IMG/VR virus record: IMGVR_UViG_3300001683_000039
Location: 1-42,120 of that record
DNA: 42,120 nt
Source of the DNA: a virus
Direction: 5' to 3' (one strand)
Made by a program: the position numbers and the translations under genes
The notes under the pieces: model-generated
What the model was told of the DNA's origin: nothing
Seen by the model: the letters and a program-made list of their open reading frames with translations, nothing else
Database searches by the model: none
In this document: positions 28,712-38,771 of the stretch, one piece after another
Layout of the letters: every line of letters begins with the position of its first letter
Numbering within the stretch: position 1 is the first letter of the stretch

Positions 28712-31700
28712 ACGAAAAAAACGGTTTTCTTTACAACACCGTAAGGCTGTTCGAGAAGGGGTCTGCTAACCAAAACCAGTACGGTAACCATCTATGGACT
28801 CCTGAATTAGCTGAAATGTTTGGCGCTGAAATAGGAAAACCTTTCACGGGTAGGGATGCCAATGGCAACCCAGCCCAATATAATTATGCATTTTATAGCG
28901 ACCCAGAAGTTGGGAAGCAAGCATCTAATCACATTGTAGATAATATATGGGAATCCACTAAGGGTGACTCTCTGGCATTTGCAAAGCAGTACACAGGTCT
29001 CCCTGAAGACGACCCTACCGTCCAAAATTACGCTGGTGAGATAAACCGATCTAAGAAAGCCCAAGAGTTTGAAGGTGCTGTAGAGCGTTTAAACAACTCC
29101 AAAGAAATAGAAAAGAACAAGGGCGATCTCATTGCAGATATTCCTAAAGCTGAGTCTATTGTTAATAAGGCTATCAAGAATGGTAGACAGACCTTAGAGG
29201 AAGTTAAAAGCGCGATAGGTAAACTTGTAAAAGATAACCCTGAGGCTATTTCTGAAACAAAGAGATTAGCAGAAGAGACAGCAAATTCTTTCACATATGG
29301 ATTAAATGCCCTTGGTGACAATCTCGCTAATGGAGTTCTGTGGTTAAACGGTCTTGCTGATGAGCCACTACCTGAAGGCGCTATAAACAATATAGAGCTT
29401 GCCTCTGATTGGTTTGAGGAGAACATGGATGACCTCTATATACCAGAGCTTGGTAAGGAATTTGAATGGAGTGACTTCAAAAACCCAAGCTTCTACAGTA
29501 CAAAGATTGCATCTCAAATTCCACAAATGGCAACCCTAATGATTCCCGGTGCAAAGATAGCAAGGGCTTACAAAGGTATAAAAGGTGCTGTTATGGGCGC
29601 TCTTGCCATGAGACCTATTGAGAGCTTTATGGAAGCGTCTGATACCTATAAGAATTTAGTAGAGGGTGGGATAAGTAAAGACGTTGCTGGTGAAGAAGCC
29701 AGTGGTGTGTTCCAAAAGAATTTAACTTTAGTTGGGGCTGACGCTGTCCAGTTTGGATTGGCGTTTGCTGGTGTGAACCCGGCAATGCGTAAACCGCTAT
29801 CAAAGTTTATAAGAGGTATTGGAACAGTCGGTACTGTTGCTACTATGGAGGGTGCAGAAGAGCTTGTACAGAACTTCTTTCAAACACAGGGTGTCGCATC
29901 AGCCACAGGTCAACCAGACCCAGATTTTATGGATGCCTTATTGTTGTCCACCCCTGCGGATAAAGAAGCATTCGCAATTGGTGCGTTTTTTGGGGGTACT
30001 TTTGGTGCTGTAGGTCAATTAACTAAGGGGCAGGTTGATGGTATTGTTAATGAAGAGATTGAGAAGTACAAAACTATCAAACAGGCAAAAGAAGATCAAA
30101 TACAAAAGCCAGCAAATGAAGAACAAGCTGAATTCTCTAAACGAGTAGGTCAGCTATCAAAGTATAAAGATAAGATCGGACTTGGGTTCTCCGATACCGC
30201 AATAGAAGATATCAAAAGCGAACAAGAACTGGTTGAAGTAGGATATGATCCATCCCAGTTTGAGGACGCACTAATCAAGGAAGGGGAAGAAGGTTATGTC
30301 AATGACGGTATCAACAGATACGCAGTTACAGTCCAAGCAACAAACTATGAATTCGAGGACGGTACGCGACGTGTGTTATTATCACCAAACGCTACCCAAT
30401 CCGATTTCCTTGAAGATACAGCAGAGGCTGTCTACTCCAGACTTCCTGAAGTTAATCAGGAACTTAGAGGAGCTATCGATAGCTGGTTAAATGCTGTAGA
30501 GATAGAGGCTCAAAACCGCGGTGAGTCTCTTCCGTATGGGGGGGCGGAGCTATTCAGCAAGTCACTACTCAGAAGCTTAGGCTACGATGTTGCTCTGCCC
30601 GCATATACGGTAATACCCGATAATATTTTAGATGCCTTTAAAAGTGAGTTGGCACTTGATGATGGTACAAACCTCATTGATGGCATGGAGATACTTGAAA
30701 AACAAGCAAAGCCAACTGAGGCTATAGATAGAAGTGATATAAGATCGTTCGCAGAAAGAATAGCTAATAGTGAGGATGTAACTTCTGTGGAAGACTTGCA
30801 GTTTTATGAAAATAATAAGACTGAGATAGAAAAAGAATTGAAGTTTATGGCTCGTGAGGTTCCCACGGAAAACAAGCAAATGGAGATGTTTTCGATGGGG
30901 GCTAATGCGGAGGGTGGAATATTTGTGATTGGTGGTGATGCTATAGCAAGGAATGTTAAGGGTGAGAGGTCTATTGAAGGTATAAGATATCCCGAAAAAC
31001 ACAACGGTTGGCAATTGAGCGTAGGCGGTGCAACTGCATTAGAAAATCAGGCAAAAGCAGGTAATGATGTGGTTATTGTTTATCAGTATCCAAAATCATC
31101 ATCAAGTGAATCTAATCCAAGATTCAAGGAAGCCTTAAAGGTAGCTTTAAAGATAAACAATCGCCGAGTAAAAAAGAATAGAAAGACCTTAATAGAATTA
31201 AGAAAAGAAGTTGAGAGGTCTGTATCTGAACCTGATATAAATTTAACCAGAGGGAAGGTGTTATACGTAGCACAGTTCGATAAGGTACTAACTGGCGACA
31301 ATAGGACTGTCAAGCATCCAACATATCCAGCACAAATTGTTTTTAAGAATATTAAGGAACTACCAAGACCGTTTAAGATTGAGTCTTTAACAGAGTCTAT
31401 TGATCCAAGTATTTCACACAACGCCAGAACCTTTATTCGTTCGAGAGAATTAAGAGCAACGAGCTCTAACTTATATTTAGCTTCAAATGAATCTCCAATA
31501 GTTGGTGAGATTAGGAAGTTCATTAATGGGAAAAAGTCTACCTTTGACGAAAGGGCTGATCCAAACAAGGTGTTCTCTTCATATAGACGAAAAGGTGAAG
31601 TGGGTGTAACTGGAGTGTTTGATTCTATTAATAGTGAACGTGAACACGCATACGTTTCAGCCCTTGCGGATATCGCAAAAGAGTTGGGACTTAATGGAAG

Positions 31701-34620
31701 AATCGCCCAAGCTGGGGCGGTTACTGATAAATACGGTAAAGAGAATAGTGTTGTTTTTACTGCTGAAAATCCAGACCAAAACAAATTAGAGTTATATATC
31801 GCTTATGCTGGACTGCTTGGTAATCAGTTTAGCGTATTACACTTTGACCCAAGTACAGGTAAGAATGACTCTATATATATAAATGAATTTAAAATTAAAA
31901 ACATGGATGAGCTCAAATCCATATCTCAAGAATTGTTAGATAAGAGTGTTGACCATACGGTTGAAATTAGGGGGTCTAACGCACGGTTAATTGTACTTGA
32001 TCAAGATGGCAAAAACTTCGTAAATTTCCAAGAGAAAGGAATTATAGATGACTCAACAAGAACTTCAACGGGCAGTATCTCGTTTAGAGAAGCTACCGAC
32101 CCCAAGCTTAATTCGGAAGAACTCTCCGATAAAGACAAAAGAAAAATCGCAAGAGATTATTGGCTCTCAGAGGTCGAAAGGATTAAAGAGCTCGGATACC
32201 AATCAGAATCAGGTGAACGATCATATAGTGATCTCAAGTCTAAGTTAGAAAAAGGGGAGGGCTACTCCCTATCCCCAACCAAACAAAAAGAATACGCCAA
32301 AGAGTTTGGACGCACACCCACCCGAAAAGAATTAAGGCGAGCCAAGAAGAACGAGCGAGCCACAAAACCAAAACAGCTCAGGGACATATTCAAGACCTTC
32401 TCATCACAAGTCAATAGGATCAATCCTAAGATAACCCAGAACGTAGTTAAATTTCAAAGGGGTGAGAAGAGGCTCGTGGATGAGTATATGAAATCCGCAA
32501 TCCCATTTGCTACCTCACTAAAAAAATTAAAAAACAGGGCAATCGGCAGACGAAAGAAAGCCAACTACGTTGCGCTTAAGCTTGCTCTATTAAATGGGGA
32601 CAGTGCTACCATCCAATCGATCCTGAGTCGCAGTGCGTTTAAACAGTACGAAACATGGAAAGTTGCTCATGAGAGTATGCATGAAAAAGCCCACGCCGTT
32701 GGAATAGACTTAGGTCACATAGAGACACACTTCCCAAGGCAGGTGTCTGACTATGACGCTTTTCTGCAATACGTTCATGGGATAACCTCCTCTGGTAAAA
32801 AGAGCAAGTTAACAGAAGCTATCCAAGACGCTGAGGCTCTTAGGGGGAGAAGTTTAACTGAGGAAGAGCAGATCGCTCTTGCTAATTATATAATGAGAGA
32901 GGTAAAGGGATTGAACACTGTGAACTTTGCCGACTGGACTAAATCACGAAAAATTGATGTCATAGGTCTCGATCAGCTTAGGTTTTATGCTGACCCAAAT
33001 GTATCCCTTATTAATTATGGAAGCAATATGTCGAGGATGGTCGCTCTGGCTCAGTGGCTTGGTGGTAAACCAAACAGGTATACACTAAGGTCAATCCCAA
33101 AAGGACAGAAGATTAAGGGTGTTGGAATATTCGATAATAAGGTTGGAGTGTTCTTACGCAATGAAGATAACGGATTGACTGTATACACGAATAGAAAATC
33201 ATCAGAAGCCATTAAGGCTATTGAGGTTTTAAGAAAAGATGAACAGGTCAGGACTGGAATGCCATACATGAGTATGGAGGATCAGGTTGGTGGTATGTTA
33301 ATGCAACTTCAGGCAGAACATGGAGCATTCAAAACAATAGGGGAAGAGACAAGAATTAGAACCCTGTTTAATGCTTATTTTAATAAAGCTGGCATGCCAA
33401 CCCTTCTAAATGGTGTTAGAAACATTGGGTACATAACAACTATGGGGAGTGTTTTTTCTGCGGTAACACAGCTCGCTGACTTAGGGGTTAGTGTCTACAG
33501 ACAGGGGCAGGGTAAGTTCCTTGGATACCTTAGACCCGGAACCTACGCATCTGTATTAAAGGAGATGATGTTATCTACCGTCCGATTAAATAAATATAAG
33601 CTGAAGAATTTAGGTTTAGATGACACCATCTTAAGGGAATTAAATGAGAGCGATACAGCCTTATCGAGAGTTGGTCGGGTTGTGTTTAAACTGACTCTCT
33701 TAAAAAAGATGGACGCGATTGGCAAGGAAACATTAACCAACACGGTTATGAAGAAGTATGAGAAGCAAGCCAAGATGGCTATGAAGGGTAAGGATAATAA
33801 GAATACGAGGCTTATGTACGCACGCCTAACCAGAAAGTTCAGCGGAAAAGAATTAAATCAGCTCGTTAAGGAGCTCGCCAGTGGGAAGGTTACCGAGCTT
33901 ACCGAGTTACTTGCCTATTCTGAGTTGCTCGATGTTCAGCCTGTTGCTGACAGCGAATTACCAGTTGGGTACTTAAGATATAATGACGGCAGGAGACTGT
34001 TCTACATGTTAAAAACATTTGCACTTAAGAGACTGGACTTGTTTGTGAATGAGGCACAGATATTAAAGAATGAGGCTGAGGCATTACATAGGGCTGGAAA
34101 GCATATAAAGGCAAAGCACAAGAGACTTCAGTCTATGTATAGATTCTTAGTCCTTGGGAGTATATTGGCTATGGCAGAGGCTGGGGCAGACACAATTAAA
34201 GATTGGATGGCTGGAAGAAAAACACCAATAAACGATCTTGTCTTGAGCAACATACTGAAACTGATGATGTTAAGTAGATATCACTATTACAACTTCTTAC
34301 ACAGCAAACCAAGCGAGGCTATCATTAAAATGATCATGATGCCAATTGACTGGATTGATGATCCGGCGAGGGACTTGTTTGCTTTTAATAAGAGGATACA
34401 AAAATATAAAAATTCAGACGAGATGTTTAAACGAGCCCTAAAAGATTTTAAAAAGAGGGGTGCAAAATCCATAAGACACATACCTATAGTTGGTAAGCAT
34501 CTGTACTGGTTAGATATGAAAAGTGACCCAGCAAAAGCATTGGACAAGTATGCACCGTTACTTGCCCCGGGATACGGTAAGCGGGTCATGAAAGAGTACG
34601 AAAAACGTAATCGGAAGTAA
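28708..34620 (+). CDS. Giant internal virion/polyvalent ejection protein, 1970 aa
   Basis: Longest gene of the window (14%). The N-terminus (NQYGNHLWTPELAEMFGAEI) and helical stretches lead to a hydrophobic zone around 270-300 (IPQMATLMIPGAKIARAYKG, then GAVMGALAMRP). A middle region with ATALENQAKAGNDVVIVYQY and NSEREHAYVSALADIAKELG looks like the domains of phage polyvalent proteins. The C-terminal half includes IDLGHIETHFPRQVSDYDAF and LRYNDGRRLFYMLKTFALKR. No transglycosylase or protease motif is found with confidence. It carries four GTTTAAAC sites in the coding frame, and one follows the stop. Confidence 0.75.
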   Translation: MNEKNGFLYNTVRLFEKGSANQNQYGNHLWTPELAEMFGAEIGKPFTGRDANGNPAQYNYAFYSDPEVGKQASNHIVDNIWESTKGDSLAFAKQYTGLPEDDPTVQNYAGEINRSKKAQEFEGAVERLNNSKEIEKNKGDLIADIPKAESIVNKAIKNGRQTLEEVKSAIGKLVKDNPEAISETKRLAEETANSFTYGLNALGDNLANGVLWLNGLADEPLPEGAINNIELASDWFEENMDDLYIPELGKEFEWSDFKNPSFYSTKIASQIPQMATLMIPGAKIARAYKGIKGAVMGALAMRPIESFMEASDTYKNLVEGGISKDVAGEEASGVFQKNLTLVGADAVQFGLAFAGVNPAMRKPLSKFIRGIGTVGTVATMEGAEELVQNFFQTQGVASATGQPDPDFMDALLLSTPADKEAFAIGAFFGGTFGAVGQLTKGQVDGIVNEEIEKYKTIKQAKEDQIQKPANEEQAEFSKRVGQLSKYKDKIGLGFSDTAIEDIKSEQELVEVGYDPSQFEDALIKEGEEGYVNDGINRYAVTVQATNYEFEDGTRRVLLSPNATQSDFLEDTAEAVYSRLPEVNQELRGAIDSWLNAVEIEAQNRGESLPYGGAELFSKSLLRSLGYDVALPAYTVIPDNILDAFKSELALDDGTNLIDGMEILEKQAKPTEAIDRSDIRSFAERIANSEDVTSVEDLQFYENNKTEIEKELKFMAREVPTENKQMEMFSMGANAEGGIFVIGGDAIARNVKGERSIEGIRYPEKHNGWQLSVGGATALENQAKAGNDVVIVYQYPKSSSSESNPRFKEALKVALKINNRRVKKNRKTLIELRKEVERSVSEPDINLTRGKVLYVAQFDKVLTGDNRTVKHPTYPAQIVFKNIKELPRPFKIESLTESIDPSISHNARTFIRSRELRATSSNLYLASNESPIVGEIRKFINGKKSTFDERADPNKVFSSYRRKGEVGVTGVFDSINSEREHAYVSALADIAKELGLNGRIAQAGAVTDKYGKENSVVFTAENPDQNKLELYIAYAGLLGNQFSVLHFDPSTGKNDSIYINEFKIKNMDELKSISQELLDKSVDHTVEIRGSNARLIVLDQDGKNFVNFQEKGIIDDSTRTSTGSISFREATDPKLNSEELSDKDKRKIARDYWLSEVERIKELGYQSESGERSYSDLKSKLEKGEGYSLSPTKQKEYAKEFGRTPTRKELRRAKKNERATKPKQLRDIFKTFSSQVNRINPKITQNVVKFQRGEKRLVDEYMKSAIPFATSLKKLKNRAIGRRKKANYVALKLALLNGDSATIQSILSRSAFKQYETWKVAHESMHEKAHAVGIDLGHIETHFPRQVSDYDAFLQYVHGITSSGKKSKLTEAIQDAEALRGRSLTEEEQIALANYIMREVKGLNTVNFADWTKSRKIDVIGLDQLRFYADPNVSLINYGSNMSRMVALAQWLGGKPNRYTLRSIPKGQKIKGVGIFDNKVGVFLRNEDNGLTVYTNRKSSEAIKAIEVLRKDEQVRTGMPYMSMEDQVGGMLMQLQAEHGAFKTIGEETRIRTLFNAYFNKAGMPTLLNGVRNIGYITTMGSVFSAVTQLADLGVSVYRQGQGKFLGYLRPGTYASVLKEMMLSTVRLNKYKLKNLGLDDTILRELNESDTALSRVGRVVFKLTLLKKMDAIGKETLTNTVMKKYEKQAKMAMKGKDNKNTRLMYARLTRKFSGKELNQLVKELASGKVTELTELLAYSELLDVQPVADSELPVGYLRYNDGRRLFYMLKTFALKRLDLFVNEAQILKNEAEALHRAGKHIKAKHKRLQSMYRFLVLGSILAMAEAGADTIKDWMAGRKTPINDLVLSNILKLMMLSRYHYYNFLHSKPSEAIIKMIMMPIDWIDDPARDLFAFNKRIQKYKNSDEMFKRALKDFKKRGAKSIRHIPIVGKHLYWLDMKSDPAKALDKYAPLLAPGYGKRVMKEYEKRNRK

Positions 34621-34658
34621 TAGTTTAAACATAATAAATATGAGAGATTCATAACACT

Positions 34659-35006
34659 ATGGCAGGGATAGGATCGAAAGTACCGGGACTGGTCTTTAAG
34701 GACTTATTGACTGTGCATGACTCAGCCAATGATAATGAGGGTCTTGAGACCAACTTAAAACGAGTAGTTGATGGCGAGGGTGTGCAGAGTTCAATGGAGC
34801 TATCCTCTGACGATATGAACATAACAACTCATAATGGGGCAGATAAAGGATTGCGACTAAACAGCTCTTTAGTGACCTCCAGTGCTTTAGAAATTAACAA
34901 CCTCGATGGTAAGGCTTTCGGGGGTACAGCATCTAACGATGTGTTATTAAATTCAAGCCTACAAACACAATTAACGGATAAATCTATTAACGGAGGAACC
35001 TTCTAA
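34659..35006 (+). CDS. Fibre-region structural protein, 115 aa
   Basis: ATG 34659. Beta/linker pattern: VPGLVFKDLLTVHDSANDNE, then MELSSDDMNITTHNGADKGL. It ends SINGGTF, and the next gene ends TISGGTF, so the two share a C-terminal signature, perhaps a trimer or fibre-joining tip. The stop shares a base with the next ATG (TAATG). Confidence 0.55.
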   Translation: MAGIGSKVPGLVFKDLLTVHDSANDNEGLETNLKRVVDGEGVQSSMELSSDDMNITTHNGADKGLRLNSSLVTSSALEINNLDGKAFGGTASNDVLLNSSLQTQLTDKSINGGTF

Positions 35007-36010
35007 TGGGTAACACAATCCAAATCAAACGTGGAGCAGACACAGGTCGAACCACATTAACACCCGGCGGTTTAGGTGAACCCATCTTTGGAACAACTAA
35101 TGATGGTTTTTATATCGCTAATTCAACATCGCAAGGTGGATGGGCTTGGGTCGGAGCACCAATCCTTGACCAAGACACATTAGGTGGAGGTTCTGCGAGT
35201 GCCACTTCACTTGCCACCCAGCAATCAATTAAAGCCTATGTAGATGCTGAGATGGCTACGGCAGATGACTTTGCTGACCTTAATGATACAAACATTAATA
35301 ATACTGTTTCGTTGATTGGTGGACATATAGCGGTTTACGACGGTACGAGCAAGTGGTTTAACAGAGCCTTATCTGGAGATATAGCGATTACGTCAACTGG
35401 TGTTGCTTCTATTTCAAGTGGTGTTGTAGTCAATGCGGATGTAAACGCATCGGCGGGTATCGCTTATTCAAAGCTAAACCTAACAACGTCTATTGTAAGC
35501 GGTGATCTTGTTGACAGCACAATAGCCAATGCTAAATTAGCCAACTCTACTGTAACTGTAGCAGGAAACACCGGAAGCGTTGCCATTGACCTTGGCGACA
35601 CTTTAACCATTCAGGGAACCGCAAATGAAGTGGTAACCGCTATGAATGGTGATGTTTTAACAATAGGAATGCCAGATGACGTTACTATAACCGGAAACCT
35701 CATCGTGAACGGCGATACCACCACCGCAACCTCGACAGAAGTTGCGATTGGAGATGTTAACATCAAATTAGCGCAAGCCAACTCTGCCGATTCTGCTGAT
35801 TTCGGGTTTTATGGGAAGTATGTAGCAACAGGTACAAAGTATTCAGGTATATTTAGAGATCAATCGAATACAGGTGACAGTACGCCTTGGACATTTGTTA
35901 ATGCTATGACGACTGAACCCAGCACAACAGCGACTTTTACCACTGCAATGTTGGCAACAGTACGGTGTGGTGCTATTGTAGATGCTACCATTAGTGGTGG
36001 CACTTTTTAG
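35006..36010 (+). CDS. Tail-fibre protein, 334 aa
   Basis: Coupled to the previous gene. The N-terminus has GNTIQIKRGADTGRTTLTPG (a common fibre opening with I-x-x-R-x-x), followed by Ala/Ser/Thr-rich short beta repeats (AGIAYSKLNL, IANAKLANST) and the ordinary fibre sequence VTITGNLIVNGDTTTATSTE. It ends with TISGGTF. This is a trimeric, repetitive receptor-binding fibre or its adaptor. Confidence 0.75.
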   Translation: MGNTIQIKRGADTGRTTLTPGGLGEPIFGTTNDGFYIANSTSQGGWAWVGAPILDQDTLGGGSASATSLATQQSIKAYVDAEMATADDFADLNDTNINNTVSLIGGHIAVYDGTSKWFNRALSGDIAITSTGVASISSGVVVNADVNASAGIAYSKLNLTTSIVSGDLVDSTIANAKLANSTVTVAGNTGSVAIDLGDTLTIQGTANEVVTAMNGDVLTIGMPDDVTITGNLIVNGDTTTATSTEVAIGDVNIKLAQANSADSADFGFYGKYVATGTKYSGIFRDQSNTGDSTPWTFVNAMTTEPSTTATFTTAMLATVRCGAIVDATISGGTF

Positions 36011-36216
36011 TGGCTAAAGAAAATACTTTAAAGCTCTTTAATAGTGCAACGACGGACGCTGAACCCACTACGTCAAATCTTGACTATGGAGAGTTGGCAA
36101 TTAACTATGCGGATAAAAAGCTCTTTTTCAGGGACAGTGGTAATAACATAAAGCAAATTCGGGACGATGAGGCTGTAAGTGCGGACATCACAGCTTTAGC
36201 GATTGCCCTTGGATAA
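36010..36216 (+). CDS. Small fibre-attachment protein, 68 aa
   Basis: GTG start 36010 overlaps the previous stop. ATTDAEPTTSNLDYGELAIN followed by YADKKLFFRDSGN matches the frequent fibre N-terminal motif (G-E-L-A-I-N-x-x-D-x-K-L-F-F-x-D). In other phages this motif begins large fibres; here it is a free 68-aa protein. It may join a fibre to the tail. Confidence 0.6.
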   Translation: MAKENTLKLFNSATTDAEPTTSNLDYGELAINYADKKLFFRDSGNNIKQIRDDEAVSADITALAIALG

Positions 36217-36225
36217 GGAAACAAT

Positions 36226-36576
36226 ATGGCTAATACATTCAAACTCGCAACCAAGCTGAATATGACCACCTCTGGTGGGAGTGCTTTTAACAAGACACTT
36301 TACACAGCCCCGAGCAGTTCCGGTAGTGAGAAAACTGTTATAATAGGCATGACGTTCGCCAATACGTCCGGTACTTCAATAACCGTAACTGTTCTGATCG
36401 AGAATAGTGATGGTGACAATATTACTTTTGTAAAAGGTGCTCCAATTCCACAAGGAGGTTCTTTGGAAGTTATGGCTGGGAATAAATTAATTTTAGAATC
36501 GAGTGACATATTGAAGGCTTACGCCAGCGCAAGTACGTCTTGTGACTGTGCTCTTTCGTATATGGAGATAACCTAA
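36226..36576 (+). CDS. Hypothetical virion protein, 116 aa
   Basis: ATG 36226 behind AAGGAAACAAT. Beta-rich: KTVIIGMTFANTSGTSITVT, then GAPIPQGGSLEVMAGNKLIL and an end with DCALSYMEIT. It looks like a small all-beta tail or capsid-surface domain widely seen in marine phages next to fibre genes. The stop overlaps the next start (TAATG). Confidence 0.55.
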   Translation: MANTFKLATKLNMTTSGGSAFNKTLYTAPSSSGSEKTVIIGMTFANTSGTSITVTVLIENSDGDNITFVKGAPIPQGGSLEVMAGNKLILESSDILKAYASASTSCDCALSYMEIT

Positions 36577-38771
36577 TGGGTTTCTACCTCGGAAATGAAC
36601 CTGCCAAAGTCGCTACTAAGGTAGGCGTTGGTGTTATTACTGCGACAGAGCTTGCAGATGATAGTATCACCACTGCTGATATAGTAGCCGACGCAATTAC
36701 CCCCATAGAATTATCTGAATCCGCCACAGGATACCAAGTAGGCTCTTTAGGTGTAGCCACTGCCGTATCAGGCACACATAAGCTTGTCGTCGGCGGTACT
36801 GCATCATTCACTGGTGCGATAACTGGGGATTTAACTGGGAATGTCACAGGTAACGCAACTGGACAAGCAGGAACGGTAGCAACAATAGCTGGATTAGCAC
36901 CGAATACTGCAACAACTCAAGCAACTCAAGGAGCTATTACTTCAGTTGGTGCTCTTACTGGATTAGAAATTGCTGGAGATTTTGATACTTCTCAAAATCC
37001 ATCTCCTTCACACACAACATCAAATAAGGGAATATTGATTGCTAAGGAAGCCTCTGGAAGCTATTCTATCAATGATTTATATGGTATTGATTTTTCAACT
37101 GCAAATTCTGCTGGTGGTACAAATTATAATATTTCGGCAATATATGCAGAACCAACCTCAACACCATATTTTAACGCTGGGGCACTTCATTTCTTAACTA
37201 ATAGTGGTGCTAATTTAACAACTTTAGTAAAAAGAATGACTATTGACTCAACAGGCAATGTCGGAATTGGAATTGACAGTCCTACTACCGCATATGAGAA
37301 AGTTTTACATATTCACGAAGCAAGTGGTTCGTGTAATCTTCATTTAACAAACAATACAACTGGCTCAGCTTCTTCTGACGGGTCTGATATAATTGCTTAC
37401 GGGAGTGATTTATATATTTGGAATAGAGAAGCAGGGGCAATGTACTTAGGAACAAGTGCATCAACTCGGTTAACGATTGAATCTGGTGGCAACGCCACAT
37501 TTGCTGGTGATGTAACTCTTTCTACTGGCACTGCTAAACTTGGAGTCGGTAAAACCGCTTCAAGTGGATATACGATTGATGCACAAGCATCTTCAGGTAA
37601 TTGTAATCTTAGATTAAATGCTACTGCGTCAGGGACAGGTGCAAGACTTCATCTACAGTCATCCAGTAATGATGGTACATATATTGCATACAATGATAAT
37701 GATGGTACAAATTTAGCATCAATATACAGTTATGGCTCTGCTTTTGTTACAACTGCTTTAAGAAAAAATTTAGTATTCAAAACTAATGGAGGTACAACAG
37801 CACTCACATTGGATGCTTCTCAAAACGCCACATTTGCTGGTAATATTGGTCTTTGTGGCACAGCTCCAAATGCGGCAATGGCTCTGACTGTTGAATATTC
37901 TACTACTAATTATATTATGAAAATTCAAAATGACCATTCATACGATGGACACGGAGTAATGATTAGGGCAGGTGACGATGGTAATGTTGATTCATTAATC
38001 GTTCAAGATTTTGATGGGTCTAATACTCTTTTTAGAGTTAAAGGTGATGGCACTTCAGTATTTGCTGGGACAGGGACTTCTATGTTACACGATATAGGAA
38101 GTGCTACCCAAACGCAATATGCTGACATTAGACTTATCTCAAACTCAGGTACTGGGGAGATTTGGAAAAGCGGTACAGATCATACAACATATGCTGGAGC
38201 AGGTGGTCTTAATATTTATTGCAGTAATGGGTCTATCGCTTTTATTGCCAATGCTGTTCTGTCTTTAGTAATTGATACTAACCAAGATGCCAATTTCTAT
38301 GGCGATATTAAAACCAAAGCATATGGTAGTAGTGGAGTACAAGGTAATCTTCAGATGACTGGGGATTTAACAGGATATGGTGCAGATACATATCCTACTC
38401 TTAGGACAACTGGTAGTACTATCTATTTTGATGCAGGTTCAACATATACTGGATACATTGCCCATAATACAGGTTTTACTGATATATCAGATGTCTCTTT
38501 AAAAGAAAATATAACAACTATTGACGATGCTTTGGATAAGGTTAGTCAATTAAAGGGTAGATATTTTGATTGGAAAGACGGTAGAAATGGGGATGAAAAG
38601 AGTATTGGTTTAATTGCTCAAGAAGTAATTGGGGTTGTAGATGAGGTAGTGAGTGGTGGAGAAGGTCACGCTGGAGAACTATATGGAGTAGCTTATGGGA
38701 AATTAACTCCACTGTTGATTGAAGCAATAAAAGAATTAAGTGCTAAAGTAACTGCATTGGAGAACGCATAA
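36576..38771 (+). CDS. Tail fibre/spike with C-terminal S74 chaperone domain
   Basis: 731 aa. The N-terminus starts FYLGNEPAKVATKVGVG. The body has repeated GNATFAG(D/N) strands. The last 96 residues are an intramolecular chaperone of the peptidase S74 type: ISDVSLKENITTIDDALDKV with candidate catalytic Ser638 and Lys643, SIGLIAQEVIGVVDEVV, then YGVAYGKLTPLLIEAIKEL. In known members the domain trimerises the fibre and then cleaves itself off, so mature chains should end near residue 637. A host-recognition protein. Confidence 0.88.
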   Translation: MGFYLGNEPAKVATKVGVGVITATELADDSITTADIVADAITPIELSESATGYQVGSLGVATAVSGTHKLVVGGTASFTGAITGDLTGNVTGNATGQAGTVATIAGLAPNTATTQATQGAITSVGALTGLEIAGDFDTSQNPSPSHTTSNKGILIAKEASGSYSINDLYGIDFSTANSAGGTNYNISAIYAEPTSTPYFNAGALHFLTNSGANLTTLVKRMTIDSTGNVGIGIDSPTTAYEKVLHIHEASGSCNLHLTNNTTGSASSDGSDIIAYGSDLYIWNREAGAMYLGTSASTRLTIESGGNATFAGDVTLSTGTAKLGVGKTASSGYTIDAQASSGNCNLRLNATASGTGARLHLQSSSNDGTYIAYNDNDGTNLASIYSYGSAFVTTALRKNLVFKTNGGTTALTLDASQNATFAGNIGLCGTAPNAAMALTVEYSTTNYIMKIQNDHSYDGHGVMIRAGDDGNVDSLIVQDFDGSNTLFRVKGDGTSVFAGTGTSMLHDIGSATQTQYADIRLISNSGTGEIWKSGTDHTTYAGAGGLNIYCSNGSIAFIANAVLSLVIDTNQDANFYGDIKTKAYGSSGVQGNLQMTGDLTGYGADTYPTLRTTGSTIYFDAGSTYTGYIAHNTGFTDISDVSLKENITTIDDALDKVSQLKGRYFDWKDGRNGDEKSIGLIAQEVIGVVDEVVSGGEGHAGELYGVAYGKLTPLLIEAIKELSAKVTALENA

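Larger units (their letters stand above)
3752..34630. repeat. Dispersed 8-bp palindrome GTTTAAAC, 14 copies
   Basis: First base at 3752, 8147, 9952, 10817, 11152, 11995, 16559, 23454, 28642, 29087, 32637, 33684, 34425 and 34623. Five of the 14 fall in 3.9 kb at 8147-12002, most extended to TGTTTAAACA. The first copy there overlaps a stop and precedes a terminator. Others lie in coding DNA, mostly as Phe-Lys codons (G TTT AAA C). With 60% AT about one copy would be expected by chance. Confidence 0.85.

Noticed and set aside
31083-31784. 233-aa minus-strand ORF
   Set aside because: It lies fully inside the 1970-aa gene, lacks an SD and shows the Ser/Leu-rich composition of an antisense shadow.
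36584-36847. Minus-strand ORF within the S74 fibre gene, and similar ones in other fibre genes
   Set aside because: Pro/Val/Ser-rich translations of repetitive fibre DNA read backwards; no ribosome site or independent signal.
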